DNA of 64,000 nucleotides from Flavobacteriales bacterium (GCA_020635815.1 JACJZB010000007.1:95518-159517), one strand, 5' to 3'. Shown: positions 32,003 through 42,496, numbered from the stretch's first letter. The notes: generated by a model from the letters alone, not told the origin. Numbers and translations: made by a program.

Positions 32003-34579
32003 CTATTTTTCTTCTTCTTTAGAGTTGTCTTTCTTTTTTTTGCCTTTTACAACATTAAAAGTTAATTCTTTAGTTACATCATCAAGCTCAACTTTAATTG
32101 TATCACCTTCATGAATAGTTGATTGAATTATTTCTTCAGCAAGAGGGTCTTCTAAGTATTTTTGAATAGCTCTTTTTAATGGTCTTGCACCATAGGCTTC
32201 ATCATAACCTTTATCAGCAATGTAATCTTTTGCTTTTTCTGTTAAATCAATTGTGTAACCTAATTCTTCAACTCTTTTATATAAATGATCTAATTCAATA
32301 TCAATTATTTTGTGAATATCTTCAAGCTTAAGCGAGTTAAACATTACCACATCATCAATTCTATTTAAAAACTCAGGAGCAAAAGCTTTTTTCAACGCAT
32401 TTTGTATTACAGATGCCGAATGTTCATCAGCACTTTCTTTTTTAGCTGCTGTAGAAAAACCAACACCTTGTCCAAAATCTTTTAATTGACGAGCCCCAAT
32501 GTTAGAGGTCATGATAATGATAGTGTTTTTGAAGTTTATTTTTCTTCCTAAACTATCTGTCAACTGACCATCATCTAACGCTTGTAATAAAATATTGAAC
32601 ACATCTGGATGAGCTTTTTCAACTTCATCTAATAAAACAATAGAGTAGGGCTTTCTTCTCACTTTTTCTGTTAATTGTCCGCCTTCTTCATAACCAACAT
32701 ACCCTGGAGGTGCGCCAACTAAACGAGAAACAGCAAATTTTTCCATGTACTCACTCATGTCAATACGAATTAATGCATCTTCTGAGTCGAACATTGTTCT
32801 AGCCAATACTTTAGCTAACTGTGTTTTACCAACACCTGTCGGACCTAAAAATATAAACGAACCAATTGGTTTGTTTGGGTCTTTTAATCCAGCACGGTTT
32901 CTTTGAATAGCTTTAACTACTTTTTTTACTGCTTCATCCTGACCAATAACTTTACCCATCATGAGTTCACTCATTTTGAATAATTTATCTCCTTCAGCTT
33001 GAGCAATACGTTGAGTAGGTATTCCAGTCATCATACCTACAACTTCTGCAACATTATCTTCAGTAACAGTTTCTTTGTGGTTTTTCGTTTCTTCGTCCCA
33101 CGCATTTTTAGCGTTATCTAAATCTCTTAATAGGTTTCGCTCTGTATCTCTTAATTGAGCTGCTTCTTCATATTTCTGACTTCTTACAACTTGGTTTTTC
33201 TTCTCTTTAATGTCTTCAATTTTCTTTTCAATATCCAAGATGTTTTTTGGAACTTTTATGTTGGTTATGTGAACACGAGAACCAGCTTCATCTAAAGCAT
33301 CCAAAGCCTTATCAGGCAAATGCCTATCGGTTATGTATCTATCGGTTAATTTCACACAAGCTTCAATAGCTTCAGGCGTGTAAATTACGTTGTGATGGGT
33401 TTCGTATTTTTCTTTTACATTATTTAATATGATAATAGTCTCCTCAACTGAAGTTGGCTCAATCATTACTTTTTGGAAACGACGCTCTAGAGCTCCATCT
33501 TTTTCTATGTACTGACGGTATTCATCTAAAGTAGTAGCACCAATACATTGTATTTCACCTCTTGCCAATGCAGGTTTAAACATATTAGAAGCATCTAATG
33601 AACCTGATGCTCCACCAGCCCCAATAATGGTATGAATTTCATCAATAAAAAGGATAATGTCAGGAGATTTTTCCAACTCGTTCATTACCGCTTTCATTCG
33701 TTCCTCAAACTGACCTCTGTATTTTGTTCCTGCAACCAACGAAGCCAAATCAAGTGTTACAATTCGTTTTCCGAATAAAACCCTTGAAACCTTTTTTTGA
33801 ATAATTCTTAAAGCCAATCCTTCAGCTATAGCAGATTTACCAACACCAGGTTCACCAAGCAAAATAGGATTGTTCTTTTTTCTACGTGATAATATTTGAG
33901 AAACACGTTCTATTTCTTTCTCACGACCAACAATAGGGTCTAATTTACCTTCTTCGGCATATTTGGTTAAATCTCTACCAAAATTATCTAATACAGGAGT
34001 TTTTGATTTCGCATCTGTCGATTTTGCAGCGCCAGAACCCGAACTACCCATAAAACCCTTTCCGTCATCGTCATCTTCATTATCAGATGGAAATTCTGCT
34101 TTTGGAAGTTGATCCTCTTCAACTAAATTTAATATCATAATTTCTTCTTTAACATCGTTATAATTTACATTCAATAAGTTTAAAACTTTTGAAGCAACAC
34201 TATTTTCTTCTTTTAATATCGATAACAAAAGGTGTTCAGTACCAATAATGTTATTTTTAAACATCTTTGCCTCTAAATAAGTTATCTTTAATACCTTTTC
34301 GGCTTGTTTAATCAAAGGTATATTAGCCATTGTATGTGTTGCAGCATCGCCAGCCTTAGTTGATTCTTCAAGTTTTAATCGAAGCTCTTTAATATCAACC
34401 CCCAGCGATTTTAATATTTTAATGGCTAAACCATTTCCTTCTCTTATAATACCTAATAAAAGATGTTCTACACCAATGTAGTCATGACCTAAACGTAAAG
34501 CTTCTTCTTTACTGTAAGTGATAACATCTTTAACTTTTACTGAAAAATTCGCATCCATAAATTTAGTTTTTAGACTCAA
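32003..34579 (-). CDS. clpC: ClpC-type AAA+ protease ATPase
   Basis: An 858-residue Hsp100 unfoldase that feeds substrates to ClpP. Two Clp-N repeats (LGHDYIGVEHLLLGIIREGN, then NNIIGTEHLLLSIL) open the protein. The first AAA+ module has GEPGVGKSAIAEGLA (about residue 240) and LFIDEIHTIIGAGG. A UVR-type middle segment (QVVRSQKYEEAAQLRDTE) marks ClpC rather than ClpB. The second module has GPTGVGKTQLAKVLA and VLLDEVEKAHPDVFN. The C-terminus is a lysine/glutamate-rich tail. It is divergent from gyrA with 202 bp between. Its presumed terminator now lies beyond the IS element. Confidence 0.97.
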   Translation of the reverse strand: MSLKTKFMDANFSVKVKDVITYSKEEALRLGHDYIGVEHLLLGIIREGNGLAIKILKSLGVDIKELRLKLEESTKAGDAATHTMANIPLIKQAEKVLKITYLEAKMFKNNIIGTEHLLLSILKEENSVASKVLNLLNVNYNDVKEEIMILNLVEEDQLPKAEFPSDNEDDDDGKGFMGSSGSGAAKSTDAKSKTPVLDNFGRDLTKYAEEGKLDPIVGREKEIERVSQILSRRKKNNPILLGEPGVGKSAIAEGLALRIIQKKVSRVLFGKRIVTLDLASLVAGTKYRGQFEERMKAVMNELEKSPDIILFIDEIHTIIGAGGASGSLDASNMFKPALARGEIQCIGATTLDEYRQYIEKDGALERRFQKVMIEPTSVEETIIILNNVKEKYETHHNVIYTPEAIEACVKLTDRYITDRHLPDKALDALDEAGSRVHITNIKVPKNILDIEKKIEDIKEKKNQVVRSQKYEEAAQLRDTERNLLRDLDNAKNAWDEETKNHKETVTEDNVAEVVGMMTGIPTQRIAQAEGDKLFKMSELMMGKVIGQDEAVKKVVKAIQRNRAGLKDPNKPIGSFIFLGPTGVGKTQLAKVLARTMFDSEDALIRIDMSEYMEKFAVSRLVGAPPGYVGYEEGGQLTEKVRRKPYSIVLLDEVEKAHPDVFNILLQALDDGQLTDSLGRKINFKNTIIIMTSNIGARQLKDFGQGVGFSTAAKKESADEHSASVIQNALKKAFAPEFLNRIDDVVMFNSLKLEDIHKIIDIELDHLYKRVEELGYTIDLTEKAKDYIADKGYDEAYGARPLKRAIQKYLEDPLAEEIIQSTIHEGDTIKVELDDVTKELTFNVVKGKKKKDNSKEEEK

Positions 34580-34781
34580 CTCGATTAATAAAGTTAAGAC
34601 TTATTGGCTTAATTCAAAAGTAAATATATATCAAATATTTAACCGTTTATGAAGATGTTCATTTTTCAACAAAAATTTGTTAGTAAGTAAGTCTTTTTTT
34701 TAAGGGGAAAACCTTTTTTTAATGTGTATTTTCGAAGGTCTAAAAAAAAGGTATTTTATTGAGTTTAAATAAGGAAAAATT

Positions 34782-37358
34782 ATGGCTGAAGGAGAAAAAA
34801 TAATTCAGATAAATATTGATGATGAAATGAGATCAGCGTACATCGATTATTCGATGTCGGTTATTGTTTCTCGTGCTTTACCTGATGTGAGAGATGGTTT
34901 AAAACCAGTACACAGAAGAATTTTGTACGGTATGATGGATTTAGGTGTACGTTCAAATAGTGCACATAAAAAATCAGCAAGAATTGTAGGTGAGGTTTTA
35001 GGTAAGTATCACCCGCATGGCGATACTGCAGTTTACGACTCTATGGTGCGTATGGCACAAGAATGGTCGTTACGATACATGTTGGTTGACGGACAAGGTA
35101 ACTTTGGATCTGTTGATGGTGATAGTCCTGCTGCAATGCGTTACACAGAGGCTAGGTTAAGAAAGATTGCCGAAGACATGTTGGCAGATATCGACAAAGA
35201 AACGGTTGATTTTAAATTAAACTTTGATGATTCGTTGGAAGAACCAACGGTATTACCAACAAGAATACCTGCTTTGTTAATAAATGGAGCGTCGGGTATT
35301 GCTGTAGGTATGGCAACTAATATGGCTCCTCATAACTTAACAGAGGTTATTGATGGTATTGTTGCTTACATTAATAATAAAGATATCGATGTTGAAGGCT
35401 TGATGCAACACATCAAAGCTCCTGATTTCCCAACAGGTGGTATTATTTATGGTTACGGAGGTGTTAAGGAAGCATTTGAAACTGGTAGAGGACGTATTGT
35501 AATGCGTGCAAAAGCGGAGATTGAAGAAGTAGGATCGGGTAGAATGCAAATTATTGTTTCAGAAATACCTTATCAAACCAACAAGGCTGAAATGATTAAG
35601 AAAACAGCCGATTTAATCAACGATAAAAAAATCGAAGGGATTTCTGATATTAGAGATGAGTCGGATAGAAATGGTATGCGAATTGTTTACGAATTAAAAC
35701 GTGAAGCAATTGCGAATGTAGTATTAAATAATTTATTTAAATATACAGGGTTACAAACCTCATTTAGTGTAAATAACATTGCTTTAGTTAAAGGAAGACC
35801 TGTAATGTTAAACCTAAAAGATATTATTGTTGAGTTTGTTGAATTTAGACATGAGGTTGTAGTAAAAAGAGCTCAATACGATTTAAGAAAAGCAGAAGAA
35901 AGAGCTCATATTTTAGAAGGTTTAATTATTGCTTCTGATAACATTGACGAAGTAATAAAAATAATTAGAGCATCAAATAGCCCAGATGAAGCAAGAGAAA
36001 GCTTAATGGAGCGATTTAATTTATCTGACCTACAGTCGAGAGCGATTGTTGAAATGAGATTAAGACAATTAACAGGACTGGAGCAAGATAAGTTAAGAGC
36101 TGAATTCGAACAAATCATGAATTTAATTAAAGATTTGCAAGATATTTTAGCAAATGAAGAACGAAGAATGCAAATTATTATTGATGAGTTATTAGAAGTT
36201 AAAGCTAAATATGGCGACGAGCGTAGAAGTGTTATCGAATACGCTGGTGGTGACTTTAGTATCGAAGACATGATTCCTGATGAAGAGGTGGTAGTTACTA
36301 TTTCTCATTTGGGTTACATGAAACGTACTTCTTTATCGGAATACAAATTACAAAATAGAGGAGGAGTAGGCTCAAAAGGAACGGCAACTCGTGATGAAGA
36401 TTTCTTAGAACACTTATTTGTAGCAACTACACACAACTATTTGCTAGTGTTTACTGAAAAAGGTAAGTGTTATTGGATGCGAGTATTTGAAATTCCAGAA
36501 GGTACAAAACAATCGAAAGGTAGAGCTATTCAAAACCTAATCAATATTGAGCCTGATGATAAAATTTTAACATACATCAATGTTAAAGATTTAAAAGATG
36601 ATGATTACATTAACAACAACTACATTGTAATGTGTACCAAAAAAGGAATCATCAAGAAAACTACTTTAGAAGCCTATTCTCGTCCAAGAGCCAATGGTAT
36701 TAATGCCATTACAGTTAGAGAAGGAGATTTATTGTTAGAAGCAAAATTAACTTCAGGTAAGGACGAAATTATTATGGCGATTAAATCAGGACGTGCAATT
36801 CGTTTTAACGAAGAAAAAGTTCGTCCAATGGGTAGAAACGCTTCAGGTGTAAGAGGAGTTACCATTCCTGAAAATGGCGAAGTAATTGGTATGATTACCA
36901 TTACTGACCCAGAATCGCAACATATTTTAGTAGTTTCAGAAAATGGTTACGGTAAACGTTCTGATGTTGAAGATTATAGAGTTACTAACAGAGGTGGTAA
37001 AGGTGTTAAAACCATTAATGTTACCGATAAAACAGGTAATTTAATTGCAATTAAATGTGTTACTGACGAGGATGATTTAATGATTATCAACAAATCCGGT
37101 ATCGTTATTCGTTTAGCTGTAAAAGATTTACGCGTAATGGGTAGAGCTACTCAAGGTGTTCGTTTAATAAACTTACGTAACGGCGATTCTATTGCTGCAG
37201 TAACTCGAGTTGAACACAATGAAGATGAGGAGACAGATCAAATAGATGAAGAAGGAAATGTTGTTGCAAAACAAGTTTCTGATGCTGATGTAGCTGACGA
37301 AACTGATAGTGGCAAGGATATTGATAATACAGAAGAAGATTTAAACAACGAAGAATAA
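34782..37358 (+). CDS. gyrA: DNA gyrase subunit A
   Basis: An 858-residue type II topoisomerase subunit that breaks and rejoins DNA during negative supercoiling. The winged-helix breakage domain holds the catalytic tyrosine Y121 in AAMRYTEARL. The quinolone region reads HPHGDTAVYDS, so the site equivalent to E. coli S83 is a threonine (T82) while the acidic residue of D87 is kept (D86). The C-terminal beta-pinwheel carries the GyrA box (NRGGVGSKG), which separates gyrase from topoisomerase IV. The tail is very acidic. A TPR protein gene follows after 11 bp. Confidence 0.96.
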   Translation: MAEGEKIIQINIDDEMRSAYIDYSMSVIVSRALPDVRDGLKPVHRRILYGMMDLGVRSNSAHKKSARIVGEVLGKYHPHGDTAVYDSMVRMAQEWSLRYMLVDGQGNFGSVDGDSPAAMRYTEARLRKIAEDMLADIDKETVDFKLNFDDSLEEPTVLPTRIPALLINGASGIAVGMATNMAPHNLTEVIDGIVAYINNKDIDVEGLMQHIKAPDFPTGGIIYGYGGVKEAFETGRGRIVMRAKAEIEEVGSGRMQIIVSEIPYQTNKAEMIKKTADLINDKKIEGISDIRDESDRNGMRIVYELKREAIANVVLNNLFKYTGLQTSFSVNNIALVKGRPVMLNLKDIIVEFVEFRHEVVVKRAQYDLRKAEERAHILEGLIIASDNIDEVIKIIRASNSPDEARESLMERFNLSDLQSRAIVEMRLRQLTGLEQDKLRAEFEQIMNLIKDLQDILANEERRMQIIIDELLEVKAKYGDERRSVIEYAGGDFSIEDMIPDEEVVVTISHLGYMKRTSLSEYKLQNRGGVGSKGTATRDEDFLEHLFVATTHNYLLVFTEKGKCYWMRVFEIPEGTKQSKGRAIQNLINIEPDDKILTYINVKDLKDDDYINNNYIVMCTKKGIIKKTTLEAYSRPRANGINAITVREGDLLLEAKLTSGKDEIIMAIKSGRAIRFNEEKVRPMGRNASGVRGVTIPENGEVIGMITITDPESQHILVVSENGYGKRSDVEDYRVTNRGGKGVKTINVTDKTGNLIAIKCVTDEDDLMIINKSGIVIRLAVKDLRVMGRATQGVRLINLRNGDSIAAVTRVEHNEDEETDQIDEEGNVVAKQVSDADVADETDSGKDIDNTEEDLNNEE

Positions 37359-37369
37359 AATTAAAATTT

Positions 37370-38650
37370 ATGAAAAAAACAGTTTTAACAATAACCACTA
37401 TTGTTGTAGCTTCCTTAGGATTTGCTCAAAAAGCTAAAGTGGTGAGTGCTTACAATTACAATAAAGCATTCGAACGTTCATTAAAATGTAGCGAATTAGT
37501 TGATGGTTTAGCTGCAATTAATGAAGCAATTAATGATGCTGAAGCTCAAACATGGGCAAAAACGTGGTATTACAGAGGTAACCTTTACTTTAATGTTTTA
37601 GCAAGTAAAACAAGCAAAGAATCGTGTGTGAGTTTAGATGCAGATGCTCTAGAAAAATGTACTGATTCGTATATGAAAGCTATGGTATTAAATTTTCAAG
37701 ACCCAGAACTTAAAAAACTTGACTTAGAAAAAGATGAAGATGTAATGAAGTTTATGATGGCCATTAAAGAGGCATTTGAAGGTAAAATCAAAGTTGATGA
37801 TGAAACATACAATATGGATATCATTAGCAGAAAAATACCTGGTTTATCTGGAGAATATGGTAATAAAGGTATTGGTCAATTCCAAAATAAAGATTACAAA
37901 GGCGCTCAAGAAAGTTTTGGTAAATCATTAATGTTGGGTCAATTTACAGGAAAGATGGATACCATGATGATGTACAATACTGCTTTAGCATCTGAATTAG
38001 CTGGTGATAACGCTACTGCAAAACAAGTTTACGAAGGTTTAATTATGTTAAAGTACAATGTTGATGGTAACGGACCAAACCTTTACATGTCTTTATCAAA
38101 AATCTACAAAAAAGAAGGCGATACTGCAAAAGCTGATGAAATTGTAAAAAAAGGTAGAAAAGCTTATCCTAACGATTATAATTTAATTGTTACTGAATTA
38201 GATGGTTATTTAGCATCAGGAAAGCACCAAGAAGCTTTAACTAATTTAGATTTAGCGATTACTAATAATCCTAAAAACGAAGTGTTATATTTTGCTAGAG
38301 GTACAGTTTACGAAAACTTAAAAAACGAAGATAAAGCTGTAGCGGATTATAAAAAAGCGATTGAAATCAAACCTGATTATTACGATGCACACTTTAACTT
38401 AGGAGCTTATTTCTTTAATAAAGGTGCAGAAAAAATTAACGAAGCAAATGCTTTGCCTTACAACGAAACCAAAAAGTTTGAGGCAATGAAATTAGAGGCT
38501 AAAAAATTGTTTGAAACATCAATACCATCAATAGAAAAAGCTAATGAGCTTAATCCAAAAGATGTAGATACGGCTAACATGCTTATTAAAGTATATACTC
38601 AAACTGAACAATACGACAAAGCAAAAGCAATAAAAGCTAAATATCAATAA
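37370..38650 (+). CDS. Exported tetratricopeptide-repeat protein
   Basis: A 426-residue protein with a signal peptide (MKKTVLTITTIVVASLGFAQ). TPR-like helices run through the whole chain. The clearest units lie in the C-terminal half: ALTNLDLAITNNPKNEVLYF, then GTVYENLKNEDKAVADYKKA with YYDAHFNLGAYF. TPR modules are protein-binding scaffolds. It lies 11 bp behind gyrA and may share its transcript, although a functional link is not evident. It ends at a strong bidirectional terminator. Confidence 0.88.
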   Translation: MKKTVLTITTIVVASLGFAQKAKVVSAYNYNKAFERSLKCSELVDGLAAINEAINDAEAQTWAKTWYYRGNLYFNVLASKTSKESCVSLDADALEKCTDSYMKAMVLNFQDPELKKLDLEKDEDVMKFMMAIKEAFEGKIKVDDETYNMDIISRKIPGLSGEYGNKGIGQFQNKDYKGAQESFGKSLMLGQFTGKMDTMMMYNTALASELAGDNATAKQVYEGLIMLKYNVDGNGPNLYMSLSKIYKKEGDTAKADEIVKKGRKAYPNDYNLIVTELDGYLASGKHQEALTNLDLAITNNPKNEVLYFARGTVYENLKNEDKAVADYKKAIEIKPDYYDAHFNLGAYFFNKGAEKINEANALPYNETKKFEAMKLEAKKLFETSIPSIEKANELNPKDVDTANMLIKVYTQTEQYDKAKAIKAKYQ

Positions 38651-38670
38651 TTGATATAAATACCAAAACA

Positions 38671-38698
38671 AAAAAGAGAGCAATTTGCTCTCTTTTTT
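38671..38698. terminator. Bidirectional terminator
   Basis: AAAAAGAGAGCA pairs with TGCTCTCTTTTT, with A- and T-runs on both sides, between the convergent TPR and TruC-like genes. Confidence 0.9.
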
Positions 38699-38703
38699 GT
38701 TTT

Positions 38704-39396
38704 CTATACTTTCCAATTAAACGTTTTTAAAACAGCGTTCCAATTATCAGGAATACTTGCATTTATTTCCATTTCTTTATTGGTTAAAGGATGAGTAAAA
38801 TTTAGTTGTTTAGCATGTAGCAACAATTTATCAAATCCAAATTCATGAGTAAATGTTTTATTGTAATTTCTATCGCCATATTTGTGGTCGCCAATAATGG
38901 GGTGGTTAATCTTATTTAAATGTTTTCTCAACTGATGCATACGTCCTGTTTTGGGTGCTAATTCAATTAAGCTGTACCTAGATTTGTCGTAAGGGGTAAC
39001 TGGCATCTCCCATTCGTAGGTTGTTATAGTTTTGTAAGTTGTTAAAGCATCTTTATATACACCTGTATCATTGTTCTTGATGGGCGTGCCAATTACACCT
39101 TCATTTTCACAAAAGCCCCTTACAATAGCTAGATACGTTTTTTCAATTTGATGCTGAGCAAATAGTTTTTCAAAAACTTTAGCCACTTCAGCTGACTTCC
39201 CAAAAATAACAACACCTGATGTTTTTCTGTCTAAACGATGTAGGGGGGAGGTTTTAACTTGTAATTGTTTGTTTAGTAATTCTACCAAAGTAGCATCCTT
39301 AATATTTCTAGCATAATAAGACGGATACATCAATACATCATTCGGTTTATTAACTACAACAATAAATTCATCTTCATATAAAATCTCAATAACCAT
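38704..39396 (-). CDS. truC: RluA-family pseudouridine synthase, TruC-like
   Basis: A 230-residue pseudouridine synthase. The catalytic aspartate lies in the RluA-family motif HRLDRKTSGV (about residue 55). FEKLFAQHQIEKTYLAIVRG and the C-terminal KTGRMHQLRKHLNKINHPII are family hallmarks. The short length and lack of an S4 domain match TruC, which modifies U65 in tRNA, and the N-terminal LYEDEFIVVVNKP is also TruC-like. An RNA target other than tRNA cannot be excluded. Confidence 0.83.
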   Translation of the reverse strand: MVIEILYEDEFIVVVNKPNDVLMYPSYYARNIKDATLVELLNKQLQVKTSPLHRLDRKTSGVVIFGKSAEVAKVFEKLFAQHQIEKTYLAIVRGFCENEGVIGTPIKNNDTGVYKDALTTYKTITTYEWEMPVTPYDKSRYSLIELAPKTGRMHQLRKHLNKINHPIIGDHKYGDRNYNKTFTHEFGFDKLLLHAKQLNFTHPLTNKEMEINASIPDNWNAVLKTFNWKV

Positions 39397-39493
39397 AAAA
39401 AACGTTAAAAAAAGTGAAGAAATAAAGGGTTTTTATGGAGCGTATTTTATTTATCAATATTTTTACCTTATTAAATGTATATACAACTAATTT

Positions 39494-40687
39494 ATGACTT
39501 TTTCAATTCCTGAATCAAACGATAAAAATAAATTAAAACTTATTTTTTACGATTCGGCAAACTTAATTAATGAAAAGCATTGGGAAGCAATAAATAATAA
39601 CCAAAACATTTATTTATCATTAAATTATCTTAAAGCATTAGAAGCTGCTTTAAAAAATGATATTCCTTTTAGATACATTCAATTTTATAATGAAAATGAT
39701 GAGCCTGTAGCTATTGCAATTGCTCAAATGGTAAAATTTGTAGATAAGGGTTCTAAGTATAACGAACAATTATGTAAACTAAGCAATCATTTAAAAACTA
39801 AAATATTAAACTCTCTTGATATTAAAGTATTAGTTTGTGGAAATGTGTTTGCTTGTGGTGAAAATGGCTTTATGTATAACAATAAAATAACGCATGAGGA
39901 AGCTTATGACAATTTAAATATAGCATTATACAGACTTAGAAAATCAGAAAAAATTAATGGGCAAACATCAATGGTGTTGCTAAAAGAATTTTGGCCTTCA
40001 AACTTTCAATACAGCGACCATATTAAACAAAATAAGTATAGAGAGTTTATGATTGATGTTAATATGATTCTAAAAATTCACCCAAGCTGGAGAACAATTG
40101 ATGATTATTTAAATAGTATGACGGCTAAATTTAGAACCAAAGCCAAAGGTGTTTTTAAAAAATCAGCTCAAATTACAACCAAAAACTTTGATTTAAACAA
40201 TGTTTTGAAGTATAAAGAAAAGATAGAAGAACTTTATTTACAAGTTTTAGAAAAGTCAGACTTTAGCATTGGTGCTTTAAATGGAGAAGCTTTTTACAAT
40301 TTAAAAAAGAATTTAGGTAATGAGTTTATTATAAAAGGATATTTTTTTAAATATGAATTAGTTGGATTTAGTTCAGCTTTTATTTTTAATGGAAATATTG
40401 ATGCCAACTATATTGGTATTGATTACAATTACAATTATGAATATGCAGTTTATCAAAAAATGTTATACGATTTTGTTGAACTAGCAATTCATGAAAAGGT
40501 AAGTGAATTAAGGTTAGGTAGAACTGCCGAAGAAATTAAAAGTTGCTTAGGAGCTGAGCCAACCAATATGAAATTATACATTAAACTGCGAAATACGGTT
40601 TCTAATAAATTGATAAAGCCAATTATTGAATCCATTTCACCAAGCGAATTTGAATTAAGAAAACCTTTTAAAGCCAACTTTAGCTAA
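39494..40687 (+). CDS. GNAT/FemAB-like acetyltransferase-fold protein
   Basis: A 397-residue protein without signal peptide. It has the double-GNAT layout of the peptidoglycan-biosynthesis/FemAB-like group: an N-terminal half with RYIQFYNENDEPVAIAIAQM and a C-terminal half with FIIKGYFFKYELVGFSSAFI and DANYIGIDYNYNYEYAVYQK. In such proteins the C-terminal half resembles an acyltransferase that uses acyl-CoA or aminoacyl-tRNA. The substrate is unknown. The next gene starts at the base after its stop, so the two are co-transcribed and probably translationally coupled. Confidence 0.7.
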   Translation: MTFSIPESNDKNKLKLIFYDSANLINEKHWEAINNNQNIYLSLNYLKALEAALKNDIPFRYIQFYNENDEPVAIAIAQMVKFVDKGSKYNEQLCKLSNHLKTKILNSLDIKVLVCGNVFACGENGFMYNNKITHEEAYDNLNIALYRLRKSEKINGQTSMVLLKEFWPSNFQYSDHIKQNKYREFMIDVNMILKIHPSWRTIDDYLNSMTAKFRTKAKGVFKKSAQITTKNFDLNNVLKYKEKIEELYLQVLEKSDFSIGALNGEAFYNLKKNLGNEFIIKGYFFKYELVGFSSAFIFNGNIDANYIGIDYNYNYEYAVYQKMLYDFVELAIHEKVSELRLGRTAEEIKSCLGAEPTNMKLYIKLRNTVSNKLIKPIIESISPSEFELRKPFKANFS

Positions 40688-41698
40688 ATGGACTCGCTAA
40701 CTCAAATAGTTTTAGGTGCTGCAGTAGGGGAGGTTGCTGTTGGTAAAAAAGTAGGTAATTGGGCAATATTATGGGGAGGTGTTGCTGGTACTATTCCAGA
40801 TTTAGATGTTTTTGCAAAATATTTTACCGATAATGTTACTGCTTTAGAAATTCATCGAGGGTTTTCTCATTCCATCTTTTTTAGTTTAATTTTTGCTCCC
40901 CTATTTGGTTGGCTGTTAACTAAAATTCATAAAAAGTTAGATGCAACCTGGAAAGATTGGACGCTATTAATGTTTTTAGGTTTATTTACGCATCCATTAT
41001 TAGATGCACATACAACTTGGGGAACACAGTTGTTTTGGCCATTTGAATATCGGATTGCATATAAAAACATATTTGTTGCCGATCCACTTTATACCTTACC
41101 TTTTTTAGCTTGTGTAATTGCTTTAATGTTTTATAAAAAAGAAAGCTTAAAGCGTAAACGCATTAATCAATTTGGCTTAATAATTAGTAGCTTCTATATG
41201 GTGTTAACCATTGGTTTTAAATGGATGGCTTACCCTAAATTTATAAATACATTAAACAAACAAAACATTGAATATGTCGAAGTAAAAACAAGACCAACAC
41301 CACTTAATTCCATATTATGGAGTGCCAATGTCAAACTAAAAGATGGTTTTATTACTGGCTACTACTCATTGCTTGATAAACAAGAAGATGTTGTTTATTC
41401 TAAATTTATCCCTCAAAATTTACATTTATTAGGCGATATGGTAAATGAAAAAAAGGTACAGCAGCTGATTAAGATATCTGAAGGGTGGTTTACCTTAGAA
41501 CAAAGAGATGGGAAAATATTGCTAAATGATTTACGATTTGGGCAAAGCGGTATTGATGCAAAAAATTCTAAATTTATTTTTAGTTTTGAATTAAAGTATA
41601 ACGATAATGGTGAGTTTGAAGTGATAGAACAACCAAGAACTTTTAAGCAGGGAGGAGCATTGATAGGAGCATTATTTAACAGGATAAAAGGAATATAA
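40688..41698 (+). CDS. YdjM-type membrane-bound metal-dependent hydrolase
   Basis: A 336-residue inner-membrane protein. The N-terminus has the family pattern MDSLTQIVLGAAVGEVAVGK, then GTIPDLDVF and HRGFSHSIFFSLIFAP, with histidines and aspartates likely to bind metal, and LGLFTHPLLDAHTTWG near residue 100. At least four hydrophobic segments lie before residue 180. The remaining C-terminal half is soluble. The family (YdjM, formerly DUF457) is linked with phospholipid or stress functions but lacks a firm assigned reaction. It is coupled directly to the upstream acetyltransferase-like gene. Confidence 0.82.
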   Translation: MDSLTQIVLGAAVGEVAVGKKVGNWAILWGGVAGTIPDLDVFAKYFTDNVTALEIHRGFSHSIFFSLIFAPLFGWLLTKIHKKLDATWKDWTLLMFLGLFTHPLLDAHTTWGTQLFWPFEYRIAYKNIFVADPLYTLPFLACVIALMFYKKESLKRKRINQFGLIISSFYMVLTIGFKWMAYPKFINTLNKQNIEYVEVKTRPTPLNSILWSANVKLKDGFITGYYSLLDKQEDVVYSKFIPQNLHLLGDMVNEKKVQQLIKISEGWFTLEQRDGKILLNDLRFGQSGIDAKNSKFIFSFELKYNDNGEFEVIEQPRTFKQGGALIGALFNRIKGI

Positions 41699-41740
41699 AA
41701 CAATGTATTTAATGAGTATAAATATATTGTATTGATTTAA

Positions 41741-42361
41741 TTATCTGAAAATATAAAAGATTATACGTATTCCAAATATTATTAAAGCAACACCAAAAAA
41801 TTGATATAATCGTTTTAGGAAAATAGGGGTAAGAAACTTTTTAATTTTTTGAGCAAAGTAAACTTTAGTTAAATCTGTAGAAAATATACCAATTAAAGCA
41901 GCTCCTAAGAAAATAAATAAAGAAGTAGAAAAACCATATTTAGTTTCGGCATAACCAATAATACCAATCCATACTACAAAAACAAAAGGGTTTACAAAGT
42001 TGATTAAAAAGCCTTGAGAGAAATAAGCTAAGTAATTTGCTTTCGACATTTTTTTAGATAGATTTTTATCATTCTTTTTTTTTGCTTCTGGTCGAATTAA
42101 AAATTTTAACCCCATTCCAATTAATAGGATACTCCCCACAACTCCTAACCAAAATTGATTATCGGTATTTTTAAAAAAAGGGATAGCCCCAAAAGAACAG
42201 ATAATAATACAAATTAAATCTCCGATAATAATACCTAATGCAACGAAAAAACCAGCCCAAAAACCTTTCTCTAAACTACTTTTTAGTAAGTAGAAAAAAA
42301 CAGGTCCTAAGAATATAACAAAGGAGAATCCAATTAAAAGACCATGTAAAAAGGCTGTCAT
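41741..42361 (-). CDS. LysE-family translocator
   Basis: A 206-residue, six-helix inner-membrane exporter of the LysE/RhtB superfamily. The start MTAFLHGLLIGFSFVIFLGP carries the conserved glycine-proline of helix 1. GFFVALGIIIGDLICIIICS and the C-terminal PIFLKRLYQFFGVALIIFGI match the family. Members export amino acids or similar small molecules and the substrate cannot be predicted. It stands alone. Confidence 0.85.
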   Translation of the reverse strand: MTAFLHGLLIGFSFVIFLGPVFFYLLKSSLEKGFWAGFFVALGIIIGDLICIIICSFGAIPFFKNTDNQFWLGVVGSILLIGMGLKFLIRPEAKKKNDKNLSKKMSKANYLAYFSQGFLINFVNPFVFVVWIGIIGYAETKYGFSTSLFIFLGAALIGIFSTDLTKVYFAQKIKKFLTPIFLKRLYQFFGVALIIFGIRIIFYIFR

Positions 42362-42496
42362 TCTGCAAAAGTATAAAATTTAGGTTGAACTAATGTTATT
42401 AAGTTATTGATAAGCACAAAATGAATTGTTTAAATCGTGATGTAACTTTTTTTAATTTGGTAACACTTAACAATAAACAACAATTAAAAATAAGAT

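Noticed and set aside
34840..35150. gyrA threonine at the S83-equivalent site as acquired quinolone resistance
   Set aside because: Several bacterial groups carry threonine there naturally, so without relatives for comparison resistance cannot be claimed.
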